A DNA stretch of 52,003 nt from Actinomycetes bacterium (GTDB lineage: Bacteria; Actinomycetota; Acidimicrobiia; Acidimicrobiales; Acidimicrobiaceae): contig JAJZLS010000063.1 of the NCBI GenBank assembly GCA_021803345.1, forward strand, positions 1 to 52,003, read 5' to 3'. The position numbers were made by a program, and so were the translations under genes. Of this stretch, positions 10,873-18,933 are shown piece by piece. The notes under the pieces are model-generated. The model was given only the letters and a program-made list of their open reading frames with translations. It did not search any database and was not told where the DNA came from. The stretch's first letter is position 1. Every line of letters starts with the position of its first letter.

Positions 10873-11493
10873 CTAACCCGAGGTTATATCGTCCCAAATC
10901 CTGTTCACCTGCAATTCAAGGTCGGCAAAACTGGCCGAATTATCCACAACAAAATCCGCCAAGGCTAACCTGTCAGAACGACTCATTTGGTTCGCCATAC
11001 GGCTCCTTACATGGTTTACACTCAGCCCTCGAGACTGGCTCACCCGTTCTATTGCAAGCTCTTCCGGTAAGTCCACAACGATAACTTTGTCTATTTGGTA
11101 TCTTTCTTTAGCGTTGGTTTCGAACAAAAGAGGAATGACCACCACGATCACCTCGTAATCATCCCGATAACAAGCGATAAGACGCTTGATCTCAAGTTCA
11201 ATCAGTGGATGCAGCAGTGAATTGAGTAACTGAACTTTAGCACTGTCGGCAAAAACCAGGCTGGCCAGCTTGGTCCTATCTAAAGAACCGTCGCTGGCCA
11301 GCATTTCAGTACCAAAGTTTTCAATTACAAGTTGTAATCCGCCTGAGCCAGGAGAGACAACCTTCCTGGCAATCTCATCAGAATCGATTATGAATGCGCC
11401 AAGTTCGTCCAACTTTTTAGATACCGTACTCTTTCCAGCACCGATACCTCCAGTAAGACCAACTATCTTCACCAAAAGTCGGCTACTGTCCAT
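10873..11493 (-). CDS. coaE: Dephospho-CoA kinase
   Basis: CoaE catalyses the last step of coenzyme A synthesis, phosphorylating the ribose 3' position of dephospho-CoA. The P-loop VGLTGGIGAGKSTV lies near the N-terminus, followed by the adenylate-kinase-like DSDEIARKVV and LLHPLIE motifs and VVVIPLLFE. The protein is about 206 residues from the ATG 11493, which overlaps the end of rpsA by 11 bases. A GTG at 11472, directly before KIVGLTGG, is an equally plausible start and would leave 10 bases after the rpsA stop. The rpsA-coaE order is conserved in Actinobacteria. Confidence 0.94.
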   Translation of the reverse strand: MDSSRLLVKIVGLTGGIGAGKSTVSKKLDELGAFIIDSDEIARKVVSPGSGGLQLVIENFGTEMLASDGSLDRTKLASLVFADSAKVQLLNSLLHPLIELEIKRLIACYRDDYEVIVVVIPLLFETNAKERYQIDKVIVVDLPEELAIERVSQSRGLSVNHVRSRMANQMSRSDRLALADFVVDNSASFADLELQVNRIWDDITSG

Positions 11494-12931
11494 CCTCGGA
11501 GTCCGAGCCTCGGCTGGATTCACTCTCATTCTCGACAGCAGCCTCAGCAGTTGCATCGGCTTCGCCCTGGGAATCACCGGCATCAGAAGCCTCTGAAGCT
11601 GATGATTGGGCTGGAACTTCAAGGCCATGCTCCGCTACGTACTCAAGCCACGCTGCCTGAGCTTCTGTCTCCGGAGTGAAATCAAGCGAGTAGTCAAAGT
11701 GGCCGATGTAGTTGCCTTCATCGTCATAGGCATGCTCACCGAATGCTTCTCGGTATTCCGCAGCAACCTCTCCACCTTCTGCAGCCTGCTTGATTGACAA
11801 CGAAATTCGACGACGCTGAAGATCGATATCAATAATCTTGACCCACAACTCTTCTCCCGGCTGGACGACCTGCTCGGGCAGATCTACGTGATGGGCCGCC
11901 ATCTCAGATATATGCACAAGGCCTTCGATTCCCTCGCCTACCTGGATAAACGACCCAAATGGAACCAATTTGGTAACCCGGCCATACACAAGTTCGCCCA
12001 CCTTGTGAGCATTTGCAAATTCCTGCCAAGGATCACTCTGGGTTGCTTTGAGCGAAAGTGAAATTCTTTCCTTATCGAGATCTACGTCCAATACCAACAC
12101 CTGAATCTCGTCTCCCACCTGTACTACCGAGGAAGGATGATCCACGTGCTTCCAGGAAAGTTCAGACACGTGGACAAGGCCGTCCATGCCACCCAGGTCA
12201 ACAAATACACCGAAGTTGACAACCGAAGAAACAACACCGCGCCGCACTTCGCCTGGCTTGAGATTCTCGAGAAACTCTTCCCGCTGCTCTTTCTGGGTCT
12301 CCTCCAACCACGACCGGCGAGATAGCACCACATTATTGCGGTTCTTATCCAGCTCAATAATTTTCGCTTCGACCATTTTGCCGACGTATGGCTGCAGGTC
12401 TCGAACTCTACGGAGCTCAACCAGGGATGCAGGCAAAAATCCCCGTAGGCCAATGTCTACAATCAGACCACCCTTGACCACTTCTATGACTGGGCCCTTT
12501 ACTACGCCATTCGCGGCCTTTATTGCCTCGATGGTTCCCCATGCCCTCTCATATTGAGCACGCTTTTTGGAGAGGATCAACCGTCCCTCTTTGTCCTCCT
12601 TTTGAAGAACCAAAGCTTCGATCTCTTCGCCAAGTTGAACAATTTCAAAAGGATCTATATCGTGGCGTATTGAAAGCTCTCTAGCGGGGATGACTCCCTC
12701 TGATTTGAACCCGATATCTAAAAGAACCTCGTCCTTATCGACTTTCACCACCTTGCCAAATACCATATCGCCATCTTCAAACTCTACGATGGTGCCGGAA
12801 ATAGCTTCGTCAAGGGATTTATCACCTAAGTCATCGAGCACAATCACTCTAGGCGTGTACTCCCCTTCGAGAATTGCTTCGCCAGTCGAGGCAATTGCTT
12901 CGATATCAGGGGTGTTAGTTGTATCGGACAT
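11483..12931 (-). CDS. rpsA: 30S ribosomal protein S1
   Basis: S1 binds mRNA leaders and helps load them on the 30S subunit. Four S1 RNA-binding domains can be followed in order, starting near residues 25, 110, 190 and 275 (for example GEVRRGVVSSVVNFGVFVDL and GELVYGRVTKLVPFGSFIQV). This four-domain form of about 480 residues is the usual actinobacterial type, against six domains in E. coli. The C-terminal 60 residues are acidic and Ser/Ala/Glu-rich and probably disordered. The ATG at 12931 (MSDTTNTPD) is preferred to a TTG 27 bases upstream. Confidence 0.96.
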   Translation of the reverse strand: MSDTTNTPDIEAIASTGEAILEGEYTPRVIVLDDLGDKSLDEAISGTIVEFEDGDMVFGKVVKVDKDEVLLDIGFKSEGVIPARELSIRHDIDPFEIVQLGEEIEALVLQKEDKEGRLILSKKRAQYERAWGTIEAIKAANGVVKGPVIEVVKGGLIVDIGLRGFLPASLVELRRVRDLQPYVGKMVEAKIIELDKNRNNVVLSRRSWLEETQKEQREEFLENLKPGEVRRGVVSSVVNFGVFVDLGGMDGLVHVSELSWKHVDHPSSVVQVGDEIQVLVLDVDLDKERISLSLKATQSDPWQEFANAHKVGELVYGRVTKLVPFGSFIQVGEGIEGLVHISEMAAHHVDLPEQVVQPGEELWVKIIDIDLQRRRISLSIKQAAEGGEVAAEYREAFGEHAYDDEGNYIGHFDYSLDFTPETEAQAAWLEYVAEHGLEVPAQSSASEASDAGDSQGEADATAEAAVENESESSRGSDSEDGQ

Positions 12932-13113
12932 AAAATAGGTCGCTTTCTTTTCTGACAATCTTCCTCGTCTTCTATCTCTATTGATAGAAGTAAGGTCTTA
13001 CTAGATCCACCAATAACTTTGGCCAAATCTAACAATACAGACTCAATTACATTAGTGACTATCCGGCTGCTTCACTGCTATTAGAAGCAATGATTACTGC
13101 CATGAAATCATTT

Positions 13114-15822
13114 TTAATCCTTGGCATCGCCCCAGCTGTGACCAACATAAACGTTGACATCGAGGGGCACCGAAAGTTTTACAGCACTTTCTAAAATCGA
13201 CTTCACTTTCTCTTTGATCTCTTCCAGGTATTCAAGTTTTGTCTCTACCAATACCTCATCGTGAACCTGTAAAACCAGGTGAGCTTTCTCCGGATTTAAC
13301 TCTTTTTCCAGACGCACCAAGGCAACTTTGAAAATGTCGGCTGCCAACCCTTGAATACCCGCATTCATTGCCTGTCTCTCGGCCGACTCTCTAATCTGCT
13401 TATTTGACGAATGCAATTCTGGAAGCGGCCTCCGCCTGCCAAATTCAGTGGTGGTAAAGCCGTCCTTTCTTGCCTGAGCCACTGCCGACTCCATGTAACT
13501 CTTCAGTTTTGGAAAACCGGCAAAGAAAGAGCCGAGAATCTCCTCGGCTTCTCTTATTGAAACTCCAAGCCGCTGCGAAAGACCGTAAGCTTCCATTCCG
13601 TAAGCTAAGCCATAGGCCACCATTTTCGCCTTATTCCGCTGCGCCGGACTAACTTGGTCCAGGGGAACTCCAAAGGTGTAGCTGGCGGTTTGTCTATGAA
13701 TATCTATTCCGTTCTGAAAAGCTAACAATAACCCTGGATCCTGACAGAGATGCGCAATCACTCTCAGCTCAATCTGGGAATAATCTGCAATCACAAATAC
13801 TTGACCTTCGGACGCCACAAAGGCATTTCTGAACCTCCTGCCATCGGCAGTCCTTATGGGGATGTTATGAAGATTCGGGTGGTCGGAAGATAGTCTTCCG
13901 GTTCGTGCCACCGTTTGGGAGAATGACGCGTGGATTCGGCCATCTTGAGCTATTTCATTTAAAAGACCCTCCCCGTAAGTAGATCTAAGCTTTTCCACTT
14001 CCCTATATCTAAGAATCTTTGGGATAACCGGGTGAAGGTCACGCAGCCGCTCTAAGCTCCGAGCATCAGTGGAGTAACCGGTTTTGGTCTTCTTCTGAGG
14101 TGGCAGCTTTATCTTCTCAAATAGCACTTTGCCAAGCTGCTGAGTGGAGTTGACGTTAAAACTCTCCCCGGTCATCTCTTGGATCTCTAGCTGCAACCTC
14201 TGGGCCTCGGCGACAAACTCTCCCTGTAGTGCAGTCAGGTAAGTCCGGTCGACAAGTATCCCTACGGCCTCCATTTTTGCCAACACCGATATCAACGGCC
14301 GCTCAACATTTAGGTAGAGTTCTATTAGACGCTGTTCTTTCAGCAACTCCTTTATGCGACCCTCCACTTCTATTCCTAGCTGGATCCTTGCGGAAACCGC
14401 TTCGGTATCAAGAACGTCCCCAAGTGACATCATCAGCTGCTCTGGATGGCCTTCTGAAGGAGTAGGAAATTCGACCAGACCCGGCCAATGCTGTGAAAGA
14501 TAGCTCAATCCATAATCAGAAGCACCGGGATCAAGCAGATAACTGGCCACAGACAAATCAGTTTCAATAGAAAACGTGGTGAGGGAATTGGTAATTAAAT
14601 AACGCAGAAGTGCCTTAAGATCGACTCCGCTAACCGTGATATTTCTCTCATTGATACCTTTTAACAGCCCATCGAGTAGCTCGGATGGATTGATGGCGTC
14701 CTCAGCGATGACCAATACCATAACCCCGCCCTGGCGATCCAGAAAACCGGCTGACAACGTTCTAATTGCAGATCTGCCCGGAGTTCCGCTCCAATCAGCA
14801 TCGATGTAAATCGAGGACCAATCCTCCAGCAGATCAAAAAAAGGCGCCAGGTCTGATATATCAGTTGCCTTGATTACGGCGGCCTTGCGCAATGTCATCA
14901 ACTCGGGTCTAGCCTCAACGTTATCGTTAGGGTCGCCAATGGCAAGACGGTCAGCAAACACAAATTTAGTACGGTCCCAAATTCTATTAAATTCGAGGAA
15001 CTGAAACAGCTCCTTCGCTTCGTCCATGTCCCATTGCCCTAGTTTCAGATCTGAAAGCTGGACGGACAAAGGAACATCACGCACCAGGGGAATCAGCTGT
15101 TGGTTCAGTTCAAGTTGAGGCCTGTTCTCCTGTAAAGCAGTCTGTAATTTGGGAGATAACTCATCTAGATGTAGGAAGATATTTTGAAGCGAGCCATACT
15201 GGTTCAGCAATTTAGCTGCAGTCTTTTGACCTATTCCAGGCACGCCGGGAATATTATCGGACGGGTCTCCTCTAAGCGCCGCAAATTCCGGATAAAGCGC
15301 CGGTTCAACACCCATACGATTCTCAACACCCTTTTCGTCAAGAAGTTCATAGTCGCTCACTCCTCTACGGTTATAAAGAACTTTTATGTAAGGATCGCAA
15401 ACCAGCTGGAAACTGTCTCGATCACCCGTGACAACTATGGTGTCGATCTGATCCTTAGCGGCCTGAGTGGCAATCGTGGCTATTACATCATCTGCTTCGT
15501 ATCCAGCTTTTTCAATAAGGGATATGCCTAGACTTCTCACCACCTGACCAATAAGTGGAAGTTGACTCACCAGTGGATCTGGAGTTTTACTCCTAGTCCC
15601 TTTATAACTGGGAGACAGTTGATCTCTGAAAGTAGGGTCAGGATGATCAAACGCCACCGCTATATGAGTGGGCTTCTGTTCTTTAACCAGGTTGAGCAGC
15701 ATCTGGACGAATCCATGGATGGCATTGGTATGTTGTCCTGATGAAGTGACCATGCCTTCGGGAAGGGCATAAAAGGCACGGAAAGCTAACGAGAAGCCAT
15801 CTAAAATCAAAAGTTTTGCCAC
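13114..15822 (-). CDS. polA: DNA polymerase I
   Basis: PolA fills repair gaps and removes RNA primers. The 902 residues show an N-terminal 5'-3' exonuclease (LILDGFSLAFRAFYA at 4-18, GYEADDVIATIA near 108, helix-hairpin-helix GVPGIGQKTA near 194), a middle 3'-5' exonuclease-like domain without the expected acidic motifs, and a family A polymerase: motif A DYSQIELRVIAH, motif B RNKAKMVAYGLAYGM, motif C LQVHDEVLVE. A Tyr stands where E. coli and Taq have the O-helix Phe. The degenerate proofreading domain and this Tyr are typical for Actinobacteria. The start is GTG. rpsA follows 182 bases downstream. Confidence 0.97.
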   Translation of the reverse strand: MAKLLILDGFSLAFRAFYALPEGMVTSSGQHTNAIHGFVQMLLNLVKEQKPTHIAVAFDHPDPTFRDQLSPSYKGTRSKTPDPLVSQLPLIGQVVRSLGISLIEKAGYEADDVIATIATQAAKDQIDTIVVTGDRDSFQLVCDPYIKVLYNRRGVSDYELLDEKGVENRMGVEPALYPEFAALRGDPSDNIPGVPGIGQKTAAKLLNQYGSLQNIFLHLDELSPKLQTALQENRPQLELNQQLIPLVRDVPLSVQLSDLKLGQWDMDEAKELFQFLEFNRIWDRTKFVFADRLAIGDPNDNVEARPELMTLRKAAVIKATDISDLAPFFDLLEDWSSIYIDADWSGTPGRSAIRTLSAGFLDRQGGVMVLVIAEDAINPSELLDGLLKGINERNITVSGVDLKALLRYLITNSLTTFSIETDLSVASYLLDPGASDYGLSYLSQHWPGLVEFPTPSEGHPEQLMMSLGDVLDTEAVSARIQLGIEVEGRIKELLKEQRLIELYLNVERPLISVLAKMEAVGILVDRTYLTALQGEFVAEAQRLQLEIQEMTGESFNVNSTQQLGKVLFEKIKLPPQKKTKTGYSTDARSLERLRDLHPVIPKILRYREVEKLRSTYGEGLLNEIAQDGRIHASFSQTVARTGRLSSDHPNLHNIPIRTADGRRFRNAFVASEGQVFVIADYSQIELRVIAHLCQDPGLLLAFQNGIDIHRQTASYTFGVPLDQVSPAQRNKAKMVAYGLAYGMEAYGLSQRLGVSIREAEEILGSFFAGFPKLKSYMESAVAQARKDGFTTTEFGRRRPLPELHSSNKQIRESAERQAMNAGIQGLAADIFKVALVRLEKELNPEKAHLVLQVHDEVLVETKLEYLEEIKEKVKSILESAVKLSVPLDVNVYVGHSWGDAKD

Positions 15823-15891
15823 AGATTACATGCTAAGGCAATATTTACATCAAAAGACAAAATGACTGAGATCTAGCCAGCAAAACATCCA

Positions 15892-16491
15892 CTAATTGGG
15901 AACAAGATCACCGTTGATAATCTGTGTGGCGATTTCACCCATTTGCGAACGCCTATCCATTGCTGTCTTCTGAATGAATTCGAATGCCGCCGGCTCACTC
16001 ATTGCATGAGTGTCCATCAAGATCCCCTTTGCTCGATCGAGCAACTTCCTAGTCTCCAGCTTTTTGTTGGCCCTGTCCGCTTGCGAAGCTAAGTAGGCTA
16101 CTTCCTTTTCTAGAGCAATTTTCTCCTCAAAGCGGGCCCTGGCCAGTTCGATCGCAGGGACCAGATCCGAGGCCTGAAATGGTTTGACCAAATAAGCCAG
16201 GACTCCAGCATCCCGGGCCTGCTCGACGAAACTCCTTTGGGAAAATGCGGTGAGGATGATGACGGGGCAAATATTGTCAGAAGCTATTTCCGCGGCGACT
16301 TCAATTCCGTCTTTGCCAGGCATTTTTATATCCAGAATGGCTAGGTCTGGCTTCAGGTCACGGATATAAGAGACTGCTTCTTCGCCACGACTGGCCGCAC
16401 CCACGACCTCATATCCCTGCTCTTCGAGAATCTCTTTAAGGTCTAGACGAATTATGGCCTCGTCCTCAGCTATAACAACTCTAAGTGCCAT
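15892..16491 (-). CDS. pdtaR: ANTAR-domain response regulator (PdtaR-like)
   Basis: A 199-residue regulator. The receiver domain holds IAEDEAIIR (acidic pocket), LAILDIKMPGKDG with the phospho-acceptor Asp near 55, and the conserved Lys in YLVKPF near 105. A coiled segment links it to a C-terminal ANTAR RNA-binding domain (near 135-195: LLDRAKGILMDTHAMSEPAAF), which works by antitermination on nascent RNA. No partner histidine kinase is in the window. The ATG 16491 lies 8 bases after GAGGAGG, so the longer reading frame upstream is not used. Its neighbour polA is the same as in Mycobacterium (Rv1626/Rv1629). Confidence 0.93.
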   Translation of the reverse strand: MALRVVIAEDEAIIRLDLKEILEEQGYEVVGAASRGEEAVSYIRDLKPDLAILDIKMPGKDGIEVAAEIASDNICPVIILTAFSQRSFVEQARDAGVLAYLVKPFQASDLVPAIELARARFEEKIALEKEVAYLASQADRANKKLETRKLLDRAKGILMDTHAMSEPAAFEFIQKTAMDRRSQMGEIATQIINGDLVPN

Positions 16492-16654
16492 ACCAGTCCT
16501 CCTCAAACGTAGCTCACAACATTTAACCACTTCTTTTGTTCTAAACTGCCGAACATAAGAGATATCTGCATGATCTAACTCATTGTGAACACAGTATAGA
16601 AAACATACAACCTATCCAGATTCTTAATAAGTTCGACACCTTCTAAGGAGATTG

Positions 16655-17341
16655 ATGTTTATTCGCCAGCTTCCCCTTTGGATAGCACAAACCAACTGCT
16701 GGATAATTTCCAGATCAAAATCAGAAAGTGAGTGTATCCTCGTTGACGTTCCACCTGAACCAGCTGTACTTTCACAGATCCTTAATATCAACCACCTACG
16801 CCCGGTGGCGCTTTTAGCAACCCATGGCCATGTGGACCACATCGGAGGAATGGCGGAGATTTCCCGCTTTCAGGGTGAGCCACCAGAACCTGGCTCGATA
16901 CCGGTAAGCATTCATACCAAAGATCAGCACATGCTGCTTGATCCAATCGGTACCTCGGGACTTTTGGCAGAGGAACTCATGAAAATGCAACTTGATCTCA
17001 CACCACCTGAGCAGATTACCGGCCTTTCAGATGGTGATGTCATAAAGGGCTTGGAGATGACATTCCGCGCAATCCACACCCCGGGTCATACACAAGGCTC
17101 GACCTGCTTTCTTCTAAAGGATGACCAGTCGTCCGAGAGTATGCTTTTCTCGGGTGACCATCTCTTTAAAGGGTCAATTGGACGCACTGACTTACCTGGA
17201 GGGTCATTCGAAGCACTTATCGAATCCATGAGGCAAAAGATACTCCCCCTGGACGATCAGCTGCCGGTGCTTCCGGGGCACGGTGAAGCCACAACTATCG
17301 GACATGAGAAAACCACCAATCCATTTTTACAAAACTTATGA
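16655..17341 (+). CDS. Metallo-beta-lactamase-fold hydrolase (glyoxalase II-like)
   Basis: A 228-residue hydrolase with all zinc ligand motifs: THGHVDHIGG, HTPGHTQGS, SGDHLF and a final LPGHGEATTIGHEKTTNPF, the last typical of the glyoxalase II-related group. Such enzymes split thioesters such as S-lactoylglutathione or an equivalent low-molecular-weight thiol ester; the actual substrate is unknown. AAGGAG stands 4 bases before the ATG at 16655. It is divergently placed from pdtaR. A homologue (Rv1637c) lies between uvrB and uvrA in M. tuberculosis, so its neighbourhood is partly conserved. Confidence 0.88.
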   Translation: MFIRQLPLWIAQTNCWIISRSKSESECILVDVPPEPAVLSQILNINHLRPVALLATHGHVDHIGGMAEISRFQGEPPEPGSIPVSIHTKDQHMLLDPIGTSGLLAEELMKMQLDLTPPEQITGLSDGDVIKGLEMTFRAIHTPGHTQGSTCFLLKDDQSSESMLFSGDHLFKGSIGRTDLPGGSFEALIESMRQKILPLDDQLPVLPGHGEATTIGHEKTTNPFLQNL

Positions 17342-17475
17342 AAGCCTGTCTACCCCGGCACTATTACGGTACGGCTCCGCTGCGGGAATGAATCCACAAA
17401 AGAAGTACCGGTGGAAGGGACACGCGTACTCGGAAGCATATTTAGCGCAACGGACCCGGAGAGGCTTGATTTCCT

Positions 17476-17519
17476 CCCCACGGATAAATCCGGGGGCTTG
17501 CGGGCTTATTTCGGTCAAC
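17476..17519. repeat. 44-bp dispersed repeat, copy 2
   Basis: Identical to 86-129 except for one base (C at 17505, A at 115). It includes the hairpin CCCC-a-CGGAT/ATCCG-g-GGG followed by GGCTTGCGGG. There is no coding sequence around it, so the copy is not kept by protein constraint. Confidence 0.75.
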
Positions 17520-17595
17520 ACACCCGGGGATGAAATGACGCGAATTCCTGATACTCAGGCATCCCCTTCCCAAATAGAGCGGAGTAAGTCGATTT

Positions 17596-17620
17596 GAGAT
17601 CATATTTCTACTATGATCTC
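17596..17620. promoter_or_regulatory. 9-bp inverted repeat upstream of the cupin-eutA pair
   Basis: GAGATCATA and TATGATCTC are exact inverted arms separated by 7 bases. It lies about 230 bases before the cupin start. It could be an operator or a hairpin ending leftover transcription; there is no T-run on the plus strand. Confidence 0.4.
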
Positions 17621-17850
17621 ATTATCAGAGAATCAAGTTATGCATTGCAGAACCCGCTCAATTTGACGGAGTCAGCTCAACAAGTACGTTCGGGAGTTGC
17701 CACAACCTCAAATGACGTTGTTGTCGCTGCCGATGCCGTAGCATGATTGGAAGATAAAGCGCCATCCTCGAATAAATAAGAAGGGTGCGCCTGAAGTAAG
17801 ATACTTTTAAACCAACGCCTTAAAAGGCATTGCCAATTGAAGGAATGTGT

Positions 17851-18933
17851 ATGCCAGAAACTCGATTACTCATAGATCCTTATCTGGATTGGATCAAGGA
17901 CGAAGGAATTCCGGTTTATGAGGATTTCGGCTTCGACCTACTTACGCTGGATCTGAAGCCATGGTCACGCATGGGAGCCAACGGCGCCTTTGCACTTGTT
18001 ACTGGTCGAGGCGATTACCTTGATACGTTCGTCCTTGAGATTCCAGCAGGGGGATCCACGGACCCACAGCGGCACCTCTTCGAAGAAGTGGTGTATGTCC
18101 TAAGCGGAAATGGCAGCACTACAATCGAGAACCCGGATGGATCCAAGCACTCATTTGAGTGGGGACCCAAAAGTTTGTTTGCCATTCCCCTCAATGCCAA
18201 ATATCGCCACTTCAATACCAGTGGAAACAAAGCCGCACGATTTGTGTCCACCACCAACCTGCCCATGATCATGAAACTGTTTCATGATTACGACTTCATT
18301 TTCAACAACCCCTATCACTTCGCAGGGAGAATGGGCGAAAATCGTTACTTTGAAGGCGAGGGGGAATTTATTCCAAACCGTCCTGGCCGCCACATGTGGG
18401 AGACAAATTTCGTCCCAGACCTCAGCACCTTTGAACTTAAAGAATGGCAAGACAGAGGTGCCGGTGGGTCAAACATAATGTTCGCTTTAGCTCAGGGTAC
18501 GATGCACGCGCATATGTCCGAGATGCCGGTGGGAACTTACAAAAAGGGGCACCGCCATGGCGCAGACTTCCATATTTTCCCTGTAACCGGCCATGGATAT
18601 TCAATTCTGTGGTTCGATGGGGAGAAAGATTTCAAGCGCTTTGACTGGCAACACGGCAGCGTATACGCTCCGGAAGATATGATGTTCCATCAGCACTTCA
18701 ATACCAGCCCAGAACCAGCTCGATACCTGGCTGTCGCTTTTGGTGGGCTCAGATACCCCTTCAGTGAAGACAAGCGCAAGGTATTCTTGGGTATGGATGT
18801 CAACATCAAAAAAGGTGGCAAACAGATCGAATACGAAGATCAGGATCCAAGAATCCATCCGCTTTATCTGGAAGAACTGGCTAAGCATGGAGCCGATGCC
18901 AGAATGGACAAGTTCTTTCCGGTTAAGAGCTAG
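17851..18933 (+). CDS. Bicupin protein linked to EutA
   Basis: A 360-residue double-cupin protein. The first cupin (about 55-145) shows EVVYVLSGNGSTTIE and the second (about 210-310) shows KKGHRHGADFHIFPVTGHGYSILW, both with His residues suited to a metal. The fold recalls gentisate 1,2-dioxygenase, but key context is different. Proteins of this kind are often labelled as ethanolamine ammonia-lyase activating proteins from their neighbours, not from biochemistry. The ATG at 17851 has GAAGGA 6 bases before it and is preferred over the ATG at 17845 or an upstream TTG. Its TAG overlaps the GTG start of the eutA-like gene by one base, so the two are translated together. Confidence 0.75.
   Translation: MPETRLLIDPYLDWIKDEGIPVYEDFGFDLLTLDLKPWSRMGANGAFALVTGRGDYLDTFVLEIPAGGSTDPQRHLFEEVVYVLSGNGSTTIENPDGSKHSFEWGPKSLFAIPLNAKYRHFNTSGNKAARFVSTTNLPMIMKLFHDYDFIFNNPYHFAGRMGENRYFEGEGEFIPNRPGRHMWETNFVPDLSTFELKEWQDRGAGGSNIMFALAQGTMHAHMSEMPVGTYKKGHRHGADFHIFPVTGHGYSILWFDGEKDFKRFDWQHGSVYAPEDMMFHQHFNTSPEPARYLAVAFGGLRYPFSEDKRKVFLGMDVNIKKGGKQIEYEDQDPRIHPLYLEELAKHGADARMDKFFPVKS

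Larger units (their letters stand above)
17342..17850. other. 509-bp gap with repeat copy and inverted repeat
   Basis: No convincing gene is seen. It holds the second 44-bp repeat (17476-17519), an inverted repeat at 17596-17620, and a weak hairpin GCCTT-aa-AAGGC just before the cupin gene. The DNA before the repeat (GGCTTGATTTCCTCCCC) looks like the end of an IS200/IS605-type element. An open stretch from 17588 to 17748 without a credible start or ribosome site is probably chance or a gene remnant. Confidence 0.6.

Noticed and set aside
16321-16341. ATTTTT-atatc-CAGAAT inside pdtaR as an operator
   Set aside because: Only one arm matches and it lies in a coding region.
17283-17597. Plus-strand frame across the second repeat as a TnpB remnant
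   Set aside because: It overlaps the end of the hydrolase gene in another frame and shows no TnpB zinc or DED motif.
17588-17748. Open frame of about 50 codons between the hydrolase and the cupin gene
   Set aside because: No good start codon or ribosome site and no recognisable protein; it also contains the inverted repeat.
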